Positions 34,185 to 43,122 of a DNA stretch of 64,000 nt are shown here, one piece after another. The notes beneath the pieces were generated by a model. That model had not been told where the DNA came from. It worked only from the letters and a program-made list of their open reading frames with translations, and ran no database searches. Made by a program: the position numbers and the translations under genes. The DNA comes from CAZMGV01 sp964565925 (GTDB taxonomy: Bacteria > JAGRBM01 > JAHCIT01): positions 1-64,000 of the forward strand of contig CAZMGV010000011.1 of assembly GCA_964565925.1 (NCBI GenBank), read 5' to 3'. The stretch's first letter is position 1. The number at the start of each line of letters is the position of its first letter.

Positions 34185-34186
34185 GA

Positions 34187-35005
34187 CTATCCCGGAAATA
34201 CCAGCGAGTTCAGCCGGGCGAGGGCTCCCATATATTTCACCGGGAATAGACGCTGCATCCGGCCAAGCACTTTAGCATCCATGCCCACCAGTACCCGTTT
34301 CTTCTTCCGTTCAATCGCGTCGACGATCACCTCAGCCGCTGTCGCGGGTGGAGTGGTCAGGAGCCTGTTGAACAGGGGGACCAGCTTTCCGCGGTCCTTG
34401 GCGATTGCTTCGCTGGCGCGGGACGCATTGCCGATATTCGTCTTGATCCCGCCCGGGTGGACGGAGGTCACAGTGACCGTCGAGTTTACGAGCTCCATCT
34501 GGAGCACTTCCGAGAGCGACCGGACGGCGAACTTTGAAATGACATAGGCGCCCAGATAGGGCGTGGAAACAATCCCGCCGATGCTGGAGATGTTGACCAG
34601 AGAGGCCTCTGGGCGCTGCTTCAGGTACGGGAGAAACTCCTTGGTCCCGTAGATGACGCCCCAGAGGTTTATTCCCAGCAGCCATTCCAGCTCTTCGTAG
34701 GTGTTGTCCTCGATCGAGCCAAGCAGGCCGACTCCCGCGTTGTTGATGACGATATCGACCGCACCAAATTCGCGCATGACGTCGCCGGTGAACTTCTTCA
34801 TCTCGGCCCGGCTCGACACGTCGACCTTCCGGGTCATGATTTCGGTCCCGGCGCCGATCTGGTGCTTCGTCTCATCTACCGACTTCTTATTGATGTCGCA
34901 CAGTGCGAGCTTGCAGCCTTTGGCGGCCAGGTTCTGCGCCAGTGCGCGCCCGATGCCGGAGCCCGCTCCGGTAACTACCGCCACTTTTCCCCGAAAATTC
35001 TTCAT
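34187..35005 (-). CDS. Short-chain dehydrogenase/reductase
   Basis: A 272-aa SDR with TGAGSGIG (residues 12-19), NNAG (88-91), catalytic S140/S141, Y154 and K158 (YVISK). The ATG at 35005 follows GGGAG with 8-nt spacing. D37 after beta-2 suggests NAD(H). It lies downstream of the Baeyer-Villiger-type monooxygenase in the same direction; together they could oxidise an alcohol to a ketone and then to an ester. Confidence 0.9.
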   Translation of the reverse strand: MKNFRGKVAVVTGAGSGIGRALAQNLAAKGCKLALCDINKKSVDETKHQIGAGTEIMTRKVDVSSRAEMKKFTGDVMREFGAVDIVINNAGVGLLGSIEDNTYEELEWLLGINLWGVIYGTKEFLPYLKQRPEASLVNISSIGGIVSTPYLGAYVISKFAVRSLSEVLQMELVNSTVTVTSVHPGGIKTNIGNASRASEAIAKDRGKLVPLFNRLLTTPPATAAEVIVDAIERKKKRVLVGMDAKVLGRMQRLFPVKYMGALARLNSLVFPG

Positions 35006-35067
35006 GCGACTATCTCCCACCGGTTTCCGCCGGAAGCTAAACGGATATTGAACGAAACAGCCCCCGG

Positions 35068-36627
35068 TCACGCCCGGGCTTCGAGCCGCCGGAACTTATA
35101 GTGATTGAGCGGGAAGAACCGGCTGTGCCACCACATTTCAACGCCCGACGACGGGCGCAGGAACGGCGCGTCACCGTGGTGGTCGAAGTAGTAACTGTTG
35201 GCAGATGAGCAGTTATTGTTGAAGAAAACCGTATTCTGCTGCCGGCGCAGAATCTCCTTGAAATAATCGTCATGCGGTTTCTGCCTCACTTCCACATAGG
35301 TGGATTTGCGGCGGCGTGCCTCGTTGATGCAGCGCAGGGCGTGGTTTGTCTGGGCTTCGACCATGGCGAACCAGGACGCACCCGACGTGGAATAGGGTCC
35401 AAGGACTCCGAAGTAGTTCGGGAACTTCGGGATGGTAGCTCCTTCGTAGGCCTGGAACCGCTTTTCCTCCCAGAAACTGCCCAGTTCCAGCCCACCGATG
35501 CCGTACACCTCGTAGGTCGGCAGGTTTCCCTTCTCGAACACCTTGAAGCCGGTGGCGCAGATCAGCGTGTCGATCTTGCGGTCCTTTCCGCCCTTCGTGA
35601 CGATGGAGTCCCTGGTAATCCGGTCGATGGGGTCGGTGACCAGTTCCACATTCTCGCGGTTGAACGTCTTGAAATACTCATTCGAAAAGCTGGGCCGTTT
35701 GCAGCCGAATCCATAGTCTGGAGTCAGTTTTTTGCGCAGCTCGGGGTCTGCAACCTGGCTTTCGAGGTGCCGACGCCCGGCGTCCGCTGCCCACTTTGTG
35801 AGCATCGGCATCTGCTTGTTGTAAACCACGCCGGTCACCATCACGAGTTCGGTAATCGCGGTCGTCAGGTAACGCACACCGTGCTGGGTCGCCGGAATTT
35901 TCTCGAACAGCGTCTGCATCCAGTCGGGAATCTCCCGGTCGGGCTTTGGGAGAATCCAGATTGGGGTGCGCTGGTAGACGTCCAGTTGCTGGACGAGCGG
36001 CGCGATAGAGGGGACGAGCTGCACCGAGGTGGCTCCGGTGCCGATGATTCCGACCCGCTTACCGCGAAGGTCGTAGCTGTGATCCCAGCGTGCGGTATGG
36101 AGCATCCTGCCTTTAAACGTGTCGATGCCGTCGATCTCGGGGAGCTTGGGCTGCGTCAGTCCGCCGGTGGCCGTGATCACAAAGCGTGCCACGAGGGTGC
36201 TGCCGTCACCTAGCGAGATACGCCACACATGCTGATCTTCGTCGAAGATCATTTTCTTGACGGTCGTGTTGAAGCGCATGTGGGAGCGGAGATGGTATTT
36301 GCTCGCGCAGTGCTGGGCGTAGGCCTGCAGCTCGTTGCCGGGTGCAAATATGCGCGACCAGTTCGGATTCTGTTCAAAGGAGAATGAATAGGTGAAGGAC
36401 GTGATGTCCACGGCGATTCCGGGATAGTTGTTGTCCCGCCAGGTGCCGCCCAGATCGTGAGCTTTCTCAAGAATGACGAACGAATCGATCTTCGCCTTCT
36501 TCAGACGGATGCCGGCGCCGATTCCTGAAAAACCCGCGCCGATGACGACGACTTCATAGTCCAGTCGGGGTTTATTCGCTGTCGCCCCCGCCTGCCGATC
36601 TGTGTACCGAACCGCTGCCTGCGCCAT
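35068..36627 (-). CDS. Flavin-dependent monooxygenase, Baeyer-Villiger type
   Basis: A 519-aa FAD/NADPH enzyme. It has an N-terminal FAD-binding GAGFSGIG, GGTWRDNNYPG, the Baeyer-Villiger fingerprint FKGRMLHTARWD (pattern FxGxxxHTxxW) and a second Rossmann GTGATS for NADPH. The ATG at 36627 is set by GGAGTGA 6-9 nt upstream. It would convert a ketone to an ester or lactone, or oxygenate a heteroatom. It is divergent from a GntR gene with a palindromic operator between them. Confidence 0.9.
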   Translation of the reverse strand: MAQAAVRYTDRQAGATANKPRLDYEVVVIGAGFSGIGAGIRLKKAKIDSFVILEKAHDLGGTWRDNNYPGIAVDITSFTYSFSFEQNPNWSRIFAPGNELQAYAQHCASKYHLRSHMRFNTTVKKMIFDEDQHVWRISLGDGSTLVARFVITATGGLTQPKLPEIDGIDTFKGRMLHTARWDHSYDLRGKRVGIIGTGATSVQLVPSIAPLVQQLDVYQRTPIWILPKPDREIPDWMQTLFEKIPATQHGVRYLTTAITELVMVTGVVYNKQMPMLTKWAADAGRRHLESQVADPELRKKLTPDYGFGCKRPSFSNEYFKTFNRENVELVTDPIDRITRDSIVTKGGKDRKIDTLICATGFKVFEKGNLPTYEVYGIGGLELGSFWEEKRFQAYEGATIPKFPNYFGVLGPYSTSGASWFAMVEAQTNHALRCINEARRRKSTYVEVRQKPHDDYFKEILRRQQNTVFFNNNCSSANSYYFDHHGDAPFLRPSSGVEMWWHSRFFPLNHYKFRRLEARA

Positions 36628-36704
36628 TGCCACTCACTCCTTATCCCGGGTCATTAAATCACGAACCCGGACCAATCTTCAGTTGCCAAAATGTCTCATA
36701 AACT

Positions 36705-36736
36705 GTATGGTACAGCAAATGGTATGGCTACCATAC
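36705..36736. promoter_or_regulatory. Candidate GntR operator
   Basis: GTATGG-CTA-CCATAC (36722-36736) is a perfect 6-3-6 inverted repeat, with an extra half-site GTATGGTAC at 36705-36713. It sits 14 nt before the GntR start and about 80 nt before the monooxygenase start. GntR proteins commonly bind such sites to control themselves and a divergent gene. Confidence 0.6.
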
Positions 36737-36749
36737 GAAAGTTTCTGCT

Positions 36750-37595
36750 ATGCGTCAAGCGCAAAATTCCAGAGAGGATCCGGACCATCGCGTGACCAGC
36801 ACATCGATCGTTGAGCAAACCGCCGAACAGATCGCCTTCAGGATCGCCACCGGGAAATATGCCGCCGGCGAAATGCTGCCGTCAGTCCGAAAGATTGCCG
36901 CGGAATTCGGGATCAATCCGTCTACGGTCCAGATTGTACTGGCGACCCTCCAGTCGAACGGGTTCATCACGGTCCTCCCGGGCGTCGGTTTCGTCGTGAA
37001 GGACATCGAGCAGTTCGGCGGGATCGCGACCTGGCGCTACCTTTTCCGCTTTGCCCAGCAGCTGCCCGACCGGGCGTGCAAGATATTTGAGGATTTCCTC
37101 GCCATGCGGCTGGTACTGATTCAGGAGGCGGTCGCGAAGATCGCCCTGAATCCGAAACAGTACGACCCTTCGGGCGTTCGGCGGACGGCCCAGAGGCTGG
37201 AACTGATCGTCGCCACGACTCCCGAGGATCTGACCGAAATCGCAAGGACCGAACTGCACGCCACCCGGATGATGATGCTGGCGGTCGGGCAGACCGTCTA
37301 CACCTCGATGCTGAACTCCATCGGCGAGATATATATCGAAGTGCCATCAGTCATTCAGGCGATGTACGTGAACCCGCAGCACCATCTTCTGGTCTGGCGC
37401 GGGCTTCTCAGGCAGTGGGAACGGGGGCACTTTTCGAGCAAGGGAAGCGTGAGTCTGCGCGACGGCCTCCGCCAGTACGATATTGCCACCCTGGACCGGT
37501 ACCGCAAGATCGTGACATCGGCCCTGAAGCCTGCCGATACGCCCGCCCGGGTCCGACCTGCTGACCGGGATTCACAGGTCTCTGCAAACCGCTAG
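36750..37595 (+). CDS. GntR-family transcriptional regulator
   Basis: A 281-aa regulator with a winged helix (about residues 20-90: GEMLPSVRKIAAEFGINPS then TVQIVLATLQSNGFI) and an all-helical effector domain of the FadR/FCD size. Effector-domain metal ligands are not obvious. It probably controls the divergent monooxygenase and itself through 36705-36736. It converges on the diiron gene. Confidence 0.88.
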   Translation: MRQAQNSREDPDHRVTSTSIVEQTAEQIAFRIATGKYAAGEMLPSVRKIAAEFGINPSTVQIVLATLQSNGFITVLPGVGFVVKDIEQFGGIATWRYLFRFAQQLPDRACKIFEDFLAMRLVLIQEAVAKIALNPKQYDPSGVRRTAQRLELIVATTPEDLTEIARTELHATRMMMLAVGQTVYTSMLNSIGEIYIEVPSVIQAMYVNPQHHLLVWRGLLRQWERGHFSSKGSVSLRDGLRQYDIATLDRYRKIVTSALKPADTPARVRPADRDSQVSANR

Positions 37596-37617
37596 ACCGT
37601 TCTGCTTCTTTCGTATG

Positions 37618-38496
37618 TCAGGCGGGAAGCGGCCCCGATCCAGTTGTCTGGAGCGTTTGTTCCGCCGTACTCCAGTCGGGCTCGGCCCCGGAATAGCGCA
37701 CAGTTGCATTGATGATCTTGAGCGCACCGTTGAACACCGGGACTTTGGCGGCGTGGGGCGCTTTCTCCGGAATGGCACGCACCCGCGACAGCCAGAGCTT
37801 GAAGAGCACCGGCGTCTGGTCGGTCATCATCGATTCGGTGTCGCGGACAAACTGCGTGATTGCCGACGGCAGCGGCAGGGCTGTGCCCAGCGCGAGCCTG
37901 AGAATCCCCGGATTGATCCCGAGCGAAGCCTTCTCGTTCCCTTTGCCGATTTCGTCCAGCAGCCAGTAGTCCATTGCCAAGTGACGGGCCTCATCGGTGT
38001 CGATATTCTTGAATACTTCTGCTTGTACCGGGTCCTGAAGCCGTGCCTTGAGGTCGCGGATCAGCATCGAATCGAGCGCCAGTTCAAAGAACACGATCAC
38101 CGGCGCTGTCATGGCGTAGAAGGGGCGGCCGTATTTCAGCCAGCTGTCGCCGGCCCTTTTGAAAACCGTTCGCAGGCCGGGCGACAGATCCGCCGGACCG
38201 TACCCCAGACGGGCGGCCATCCTTTCTTCAGCTTCGGCATGCCGGATCTCGTCTTCGACGAACAGCCGGTAGATGCGCCGGGCCACAGGGTTTTTTACAT
38301 GGACGGAGTTCAGTTCGAAGATGTTGGCGGCGAGGCGCTCGAGCCCCGACACCATCAGGAGGTTGAGCGCAATGTCGCGGACTTCCTTGACGGACAGCTT
38401 TTCCGTGCCCTCCACGGGTGCGCTCCAGTTGATGTCGCCCAGGGACCACTGGCCCCGCTTGGTCGCTTCCAGGATGCGGTCGAGATCGAGTTCCAT
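37618..38496 (-). CDS. Ferritin-like diiron protein (oxygenase or oxidase candidate)
   Basis: A 292-aa four-helix diiron protein. The full ligand set reads E53, E83 and H86 (EIRH), E138, and E169 and H172 (EARH). The ATG at 38496 follows GGAGG with 5-nt spacing; in-frame ATGs upstream lack a site. The spacing is like AurF-type N-oxygenases, fatty-acid desaturases and similar enzymes, but I cannot assign a reaction. Its upstream region carries ATATTACATT repeats similar to the radical SAM operator, so it may share that gene's regulator. Confidence 0.8.
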   Translation of the reverse strand: MELDLDRILEATKRGQWSLGDINWSAPVEGTEKLSVKEVRDIALNLLMVSGLERLAANIFELNSVHVKNPVARRIYRLFVEDEIRHAEAEERMAARLGYGPADLSPGLRTVFKRAGDSWLKYGRPFYAMTAPVIVFFELALDSMLIRDLKARLQDPVQAEVFKNIDTDEARHLAMDYWLLDEIGKGNEKASLGINPGILRLALGTALPLPSAITQFVRDTESMMTDQTPVLFKLWLSRVRAIPEKAPHAAKVPVFNGALKIINATVRYSGAEPDWSTAEQTLQTTGSGPLPA

Positions 38497-38564
38497 AATG
38501 CCTCCGTCGCTGCCGGTGAACCCGTGCAGGCCCATAACCGGGACCATTCCACACTCCCGTACAT

Positions 38565-38594
38565 ATATTACATTGTCAACTATAATATTACATT
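38565..38594. promoter_or_regulatory. Direct repeats upstream of diiron gene
   Basis: ATATTACATT occurs at 38565-38574 and 38585-38594, a 20-nt period (two helix turns), 70-100 nt before the diiron gene. The second copy lies in TAATATTACATTAACG, close to TAATATTACTTATATTGACG at 33215 upstream of the radical SAM gene. Confidence 0.45.
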
Positions 38595-39364
38595 AACGAC
38601 GGAGCCAGCACGTACCCCTTTCGCCAGTCGGCAGGCGTATCGGGGTAGGGCCGGACGGTACCCGGGGCGTAGAACTCGAGCGCCACGGCGAGCGCGCACA
38701 TGACGGCGTCCCAGTGATCCTCGATCGATTTCAGTTCCGCACCGGACATGGAACGGGACGGTTTCAGATTGACGAGCGCGTCCCACTCTTTTCCAGCGGG
38801 AACGATATAACGGCCGGCGACCGCGTGTATAAGCGCGGCGATAAACGGCCACAGACCCTTTTCCACCCAGATATTTTTTGCGCCGAAATGCTTCTGCTTG
38901 TATTTGATGATCTTGAGCCCCGGTTTCCGGTCAAGCCCGAACAACAGCACCTGCAGGGCGTTGGGATAGACCTCGCGGATCGCCGGTTTCCGGCTGGGCG
39001 GTTTCCAGTCCGGCGCAAAACAGCTGAGGCCGTAATCATCCGTCAACCGGTCCGTGAAGCTCACAAGATCCGGAAACAGGGAAGGGCTGTGGGTCGAGGC
39101 GTGGTATTTTCCGAATGCCCGCGAAATAGCGTTATCGGCCAGCCTTCTTTGGGGAGGAACTGTGAGTCCCAGCAGCGGGGCATCCACACCGACAGCGGCC
39201 CGGTGATTTTTCACCTGTTTCCCGATCCATCCATGAACATCCGCGTGGGATTTGATCGTGTGCGGGGTTTCCCGCAGGTGGAGCGGGAACTTCTGTCCGC
39301 CCAAGAGCGCCACCCCGGAGGGGTTGCCATCTTTCCAGGCAAGATCGACGCCGAGAAAGCGCAT
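38588..39364 (-). CDS. DUF429 family protein
   Basis: A 258-aa protein of the DUF429 family (RNase H-like fold). The N-terminus FLGVDLAWKDGNPSG and VGVDAPLLG hold acidic residues that would bind a metal, and VYPNALQ and SIEDHWDAVMCALAVALE supply the later conserved positions. No reaction is established for the family. Its ATG overlaps the uvrB stop by one nt (TGATG), so it is coupled to uvrB. Confidence 0.85.
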   Translation of the reverse strand: MRFLGVDLAWKDGNPSGVALLGGQKFPLHLRETPHTIKSHADVHGWIGKQVKNHRAAVGVDAPLLGLTVPPQRRLADNAISRAFGKYHASTHSPSLFPDLVSFTDRLTDDYGLSCFAPDWKPPSRKPAIREVYPNALQVLLFGLDRKPGLKIIKYKQKHFGAKNIWVEKGLWPFIAALIHAVAGRYIVPAGKEWDALVNLKPSRSMSGAELKSIEDHWDAVMCALAVALEFYAPGTVRPYPDTPADWRKGYVLAPSLM

Positions 39365-41520
39365 CAGCGGGCCGGCGGCCTTTTGCGGGAAGCGGCTAGC
39401 TTCTTCTTGGCCGCCTTTACGGCGAGCGACGGATACGGCCTGGCCCGCTTGGGCTGGGCTTTCGGCGCGCTGACGGCGACGTTTACCAGCTCGTCGTCGC
39501 GCAGTCCCAGCGAGATCTCGTTGATCTCCTTGATCTTGTCGCGCAGCGCGGCGGCTTTCTCGAAGTCGAGGTCCTTGGCCGCCTCGCGCATCTGCTTCTC
39601 CAGCTTCGCGGTGAGCTGCGGGAGTTTCGATACGGCCACATATTCGGCGGCCGCCTCAGCCGCCATCAGCTGCTTGCGAACCGAGGTCTCGTAGGCGACT
39701 CCGCCGTCATGCGACGAGATTCCTTCGCGGATCGCCTTGATGATTGTGGTGGGCGTGATGCCGTGTTTTTCGTTGTACTCAACCTGGATACGGCGGCGGC
39801 GGTTCGTCTCCTCGATCGCCTGTTCCATCGACCGGGTGACGGTGTCGGCGTACATGAGCACCCGGCCCTCGACGTTACGCGCCGCGCGACCGAAGGTCTG
39901 AATGAGCGCCGTCCGTCCGCGGAGAAAGCCTTCCTTGTCGGCGTCCAGAATGGCGACAAGCGCCACTTCGGGAATATCGAGACCTTCGCGGAGCAGGTTG
40001 ATACCGACCAGCACGTCGAAGTTGCCGAGCCTGAGCTCCCGCAGAATCTGGACCCGTTCCAGCGAATCTATGTCCGAGTGCAGATATTTCACCTTGAGAC
40101 CGGTCTCGGCGTAATATTCGCTCAGGTTTTCCGCCATCCGCTTGGTGAGTGTGGTCACGAACACGCGGAAGCCGGCCGCCACGACCTTCCGGATATCACC
40201 CAGCAGATCTTCCACCTGGTTCGTTGCGGGCCTGATCTCCACGAGCGGGTCGATCAGGCCGGTGGGGCGGACGATCTGTTCCACCACAATGCCGCCCGAT
40301 TTCGCAAGCTCGTAGTCTGCCGGTGTCGCGGAGACATAGACCGCCTGATGCACCCGCTGCTCGAACTCCTCGAAGTTGAGCGGCCGGTTGTCGAGAGCCG
40401 ACGGCAGGCGGAATCCGTATTCGGTGAGTGTCTGCTTGCGGGACCGGTCGCCCTTGTACATGCCGCCGATCTGGGGGATGCTCTGGTGGCTCTCGTCCAC
40501 GATCAGCAGGTAGTCTTTTGGGAAATAGTCGAGGAGGGTCGAGGGCGGTTCTCCTGCTTTGCGGCCCGACAGATGGCGCGAGTAGTTCTCGATGCCGGGG
40601 CAGGTGCCGACCTCCTGCAGCATCTCGAGATCGAAGGTTGTTCGCTGGTCCAGCCGTTCGGCCTCCAGCATCTTGCCCATGCCACGCAGCTCTTCCAGCC
40701 GTTCGCGCAACTCCTGCTTGATTGATTCCATGGCCCGGAACTTCATGTTCGGAGCTACGACGTAGTGCGACGCTGGGTAGATGGCGATCGAGTCGATCTT
40801 CTCGATGGTCTGGCCGGTCAGGGCGTCCACCTGCTTGAGGGAACTGATCTGATCGCCGGAAAACTCGACCCGCACGGCGCGCTCCAGTTCCCACGACGGG
40901 AACACTTCCACCACGTCACCCCGGACGCGGAACGTCCCGCGCGCGAAATCCACGTCGCTGCGCTGATAAAGAATCTCGACCAGCTTCCGGAGGAAACTGT
41001 CCCGGTCGATATTTTCACCCGTTTCCGCGAAGCAGAGCATGTCGGAGTAGGCGTCTGGCGAACCGATACCGTAGATGCAGGAGACCGACGCCACGATCAG
41101 TACATCCTTGCGCTCGAGCAGGGCGCGCGTGGCCGAGTGGCGCATCTTGTCGATCTCTTCGTTCCGGGCGCTGTCCTTCTCGATATAGGTGTCGGAGCCG
41201 GGGATATAGGCCTCCGGCTGGTAGTAGTCGTAGTAGGAGATGAAATATTCGACCGAATTTTTAGGGAACAGCTCCTTGAACTCGGAGTAGAGCTGGGCGG
41301 CGAGCGTCTTGTTGTGGGCAAGCACCAGCGTGGGCTTGTTCACGTTCGCTACCACGTTCGCCATCGTGAAGGTCTTGCCGGAACCGGTGACGCCCAGCAG
41401 CGTCTGGTGCCTGGTGCCGGAGACAAGGCCCTTCGTCAGGTGCTCGATAGCCTGCGGCTGGTCGCCGGCCGGCTTGAACGGGCTTACCAGTTCGAACGGT
41501 TTGTCGGTCTTGTAGCGCAC
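39364..41520 (-). CDS. uvrB: Excinuclease ABC subunit B (UvrB)
   Basis: A 718-aa helicase-like DNA repair protein that loads UvrC at damage found by UvrA. Walker A GVTGSGKT, the beta-hairpin region YYDYYQPEAYIP, DESHQS, the helicase VI segment QTFGRAARNVEGR and the C-terminal UVR motif (LEKQMREAAKDLDFEKAAALRD) are present. A GTG start at 41520 follows GGGAGG. The tail after the UVR motif is basic (KKKLAASRKRPPAR). Confidence 0.97.
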   Translation of the reverse strand: MRYKTDKPFELVSPFKPAGDQPQAIEHLTKGLVSGTRHQTLLGVTGSGKTFTMANVVANVNKPTLVLAHNKTLAAQLYSEFKELFPKNSVEYFISYYDYYQPEAYIPGSDTYIEKDSARNEEIDKMRHSATRALLERKDVLIVASVSCIYGIGSPDAYSDMLCFAETGENIDRDSFLRKLVEILYQRSDVDFARGTFRVRGDVVEVFPSWELERAVRVEFSGDQISSLKQVDALTGQTIEKIDSIAIYPASHYVVAPNMKFRAMESIKQELRERLEELRGMGKMLEAERLDQRTTFDLEMLQEVGTCPGIENYSRHLSGRKAGEPPSTLLDYFPKDYLLIVDESHQSIPQIGGMYKGDRSRKQTLTEYGFRLPSALDNRPLNFEEFEQRVHQAVYVSATPADYELAKSGGIVVEQIVRPTGLIDPLVEIRPATNQVEDLLGDIRKVVAAGFRVFVTTLTKRMAENLSEYYAETGLKVKYLHSDIDSLERVQILRELRLGNFDVLVGINLLREGLDIPEVALVAILDADKEGFLRGRTALIQTFGRAARNVEGRVLMYADTVTRSMEQAIEETNRRRRIQVEYNEKHGITPTTIIKAIREGISSHDGGVAYETSVRKQLMAAEAAAEYVAVSKLPQLTAKLEKQMREAAKDLDFEKAAALRDKIKEINEISLGLRDDELVNVAVSAPKAQPKRARPYPSLAVKAAKKKLAASRKRPPAR

Positions 41521-41581
41521 CTTCGGCCGCCTCCCGGCGTAACCGTCCAGTATAGACGGTTATCGGAGGGAGCAAGGGTCC

Positions 41582-42382
41582 TTATTGCCTTAAGGTTCCC
41601 AGAAGTGCGAGCAGATTATTAATGGCATGGACGATAGTGGTTACGTAGGATGAGCCGGTCCATTCCCGGATCGTGCCCAGATACAGGCCCAGTCCGAAAA
41701 TAACCGTCATCCCCCAGCCGTCGTACTGGGTATGGCTCAGGGCCCAGACCGCTGCAGTCAGGGTGATCGCGCCGGTCGCTCCCAGTCTGGAGTGGCGAAG
41801 GCCCTTGTAGAGAAATCCGCGGAACAGAAGCTCCTCGATCACAGGGACCGCCAGAATCAGGACCGGCGACGTCAGAAGGATCGACTCCTGGCTGCGGAGA
41901 ACCTGTGGCAGCCATTTTTTGGATTCGTGCGGAAAGTAACGGTCCAGAATCGTCACGAACTGCATGTAAAGGAACAGGCCCGACAGGGCGATGAAAACCC
42001 GGGATTTTTCCGTCCGCCGGATTCCGAAATACGCCGGCCAGTCCCGGGTCCTGAACGTCGTGACAAATGCCAGGACCCAGAGGGAAATCGCCCCGGCCAG
42101 AAGCGTCCCGCCGATCAGCACCGGTCCTCTGGGCAACCTGGGAAGGGCAAACGGATCGGCGGTGCCCGTGCGGAGATATTCCAGCGCCGTGCCGATCAGG
42201 GCGAATACAAGAAGCACGCCGCCCGCAGCCAGTGCGCTGGCTGCGATGAACCAGCCTATGGTCTCCAGTGCGCTCCAGGTTCGGTCAGAAGGCAACTCAG
42301 GCGGCAGGTCGGCCGGGGAACCGGACAGGGCTGCAGCTTCAGGAAGTTCCGCAAGCGGCTCGGGCGGTTTCAGTTCCTCCAC
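41582..42382 (-). CDS. CPBP (Rce1/Abi-like) intramembrane metalloprotease family protein
   Basis: A 266-aa membrane protein with about seven hydrophobic segments. The CPBP motifs are EELLFRG (about residue 188), HTQYDGW (about 220) and HAINN (about 253), the metal-binding and catalytic residues. Its natural substrate is unknown. It lies upstream of uvrB on the same strand, 60 nt apart. Confidence 0.88.
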   Translation of the reverse strand: MEELKPPEPLAELPEAAALSGSPADLPPELPSDRTWSALETIGWFIAASALAAGGVLLVFALIGTALEYLRTGTADPFALPRLPRGPVLIGGTLLAGAISLWVLAFVTTFRTRDWPAYFGIRRTEKSRVFIALSGLFLYMQFVTILDRYFPHESKKWLPQVLRSQESILLTSPVLILAVPVIEELLFRGFLYKGLRHSRLGATGAITLTAAVWALSHTQYDGWGMTVIFGLGLYLGTIREWTGSSYVTTIVHAINNLLALLGTLRQ

Positions 42383-42414
42383 TGCTCGCTACCACCCGGG
42401 CGTCCGCCGCCGCC

Positions 42415-43077
42415 TCAGCTTTTCTTGAGCTGCTTGAGTACAGCCCAGCGGGGGTCATCGCCCTTGGCCGACTCGCGGGAAAGGGTCTTGGGGTCCACGG
42501 TGCACTTCTGGCCGGTCATTTCACAGAGCGTCCGCATGGGAATTCCCAGTGCGGCGGCTTCGTACAGGAACGGTTCGAAGTCGATTGTCTCGCCGTGGTA
42601 GGTCATGTCGTCGAGGTCGGCCGGAGAAAGCCGGTTGGCGTTGTCGAAATCCTCTTCGGTGGGCTCGGGGCCTTCCTCGTCCGGACTGTGAGTGCGCTTT
42701 GCGCGCTTCTTCGGCTTCTCTTCTTTCGCCTCGGTCTTGCGGCGATGGGTCTCTTCCCGGAGCAGGTAGTTGATATTCTCCTTGAAGGTGAACGTGAGAT
42801 TACGCCCGCAGCGGTCACACGGCCGTTCGTAGTCGAACGACAGGGTGCCGTTGGCCGAAACGACCACGCCGTGCTTCTGTACATGGAGTTTCGTGCGGAT
42901 CGGGCTCGTGATCCGAATGTCGAGGCGGGTGGTATCGGAACCCGTGGGCGACGGGGTCTCGTCGGAGGCGTGCTTGCCGACCGGCTCGTGGCCGTCGGCC
43001 GACAGGAGCGGGCTGGAAATATCCAGATACTGTTCCTGGTTCTCGAGATCGCGGAGTTTAACAGTGAACCGGCTCAT
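42415..43077 (-). CDS. yceD: YceD/DUF177 family protein
   Basis: A 220-aa protein of the YceD family linked to 23S rRNA and ribosome protein L32 expression. It has the family cysteine motif CDRCGRN in the middle and a C-terminal CEMTGQKC near the position of the second family Cys pair, with an unusual Lys/Glu-rich insert (about residues 110-145, KTEAKEEKPKKRAKR). rpmF, often next, is not adjacent here; a CPBP gene follows instead. Confidence 0.75.
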   Translation of the reverse strand: MSRFTVKLRDLENQEQYLDISSPLLSADGHEPVGKHASDETPSPTGSDTTRLDIRITSPIRTKLHVQKHGVVVSANGTLSFDYERPCDRCGRNLTFTFKENINYLLREETHRRKTEAKEEKPKKRAKRTHSPDEEGPEPTEEDFDNANRLSPADLDDMTYHGETIDFEPFLYEAAALGIPMRTLCEMTGQKCTVDPKTLSRESAKGDDPRWAVLKQLKKS

Positions 43078-43122
43078 GCCGGGAGAGTAGACGATTTTTC
43101 GGGAGATGTAGGAACCGGATTT

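Noticed and set aside
27535..35005. A complete oleABCD hydrocarbon operon
   Set aside because: Only an OleC-like ligase and a hydrolase are adjacent. No thiolase-fold OleA is seen, and the SDR genes lie apart and are of general type.
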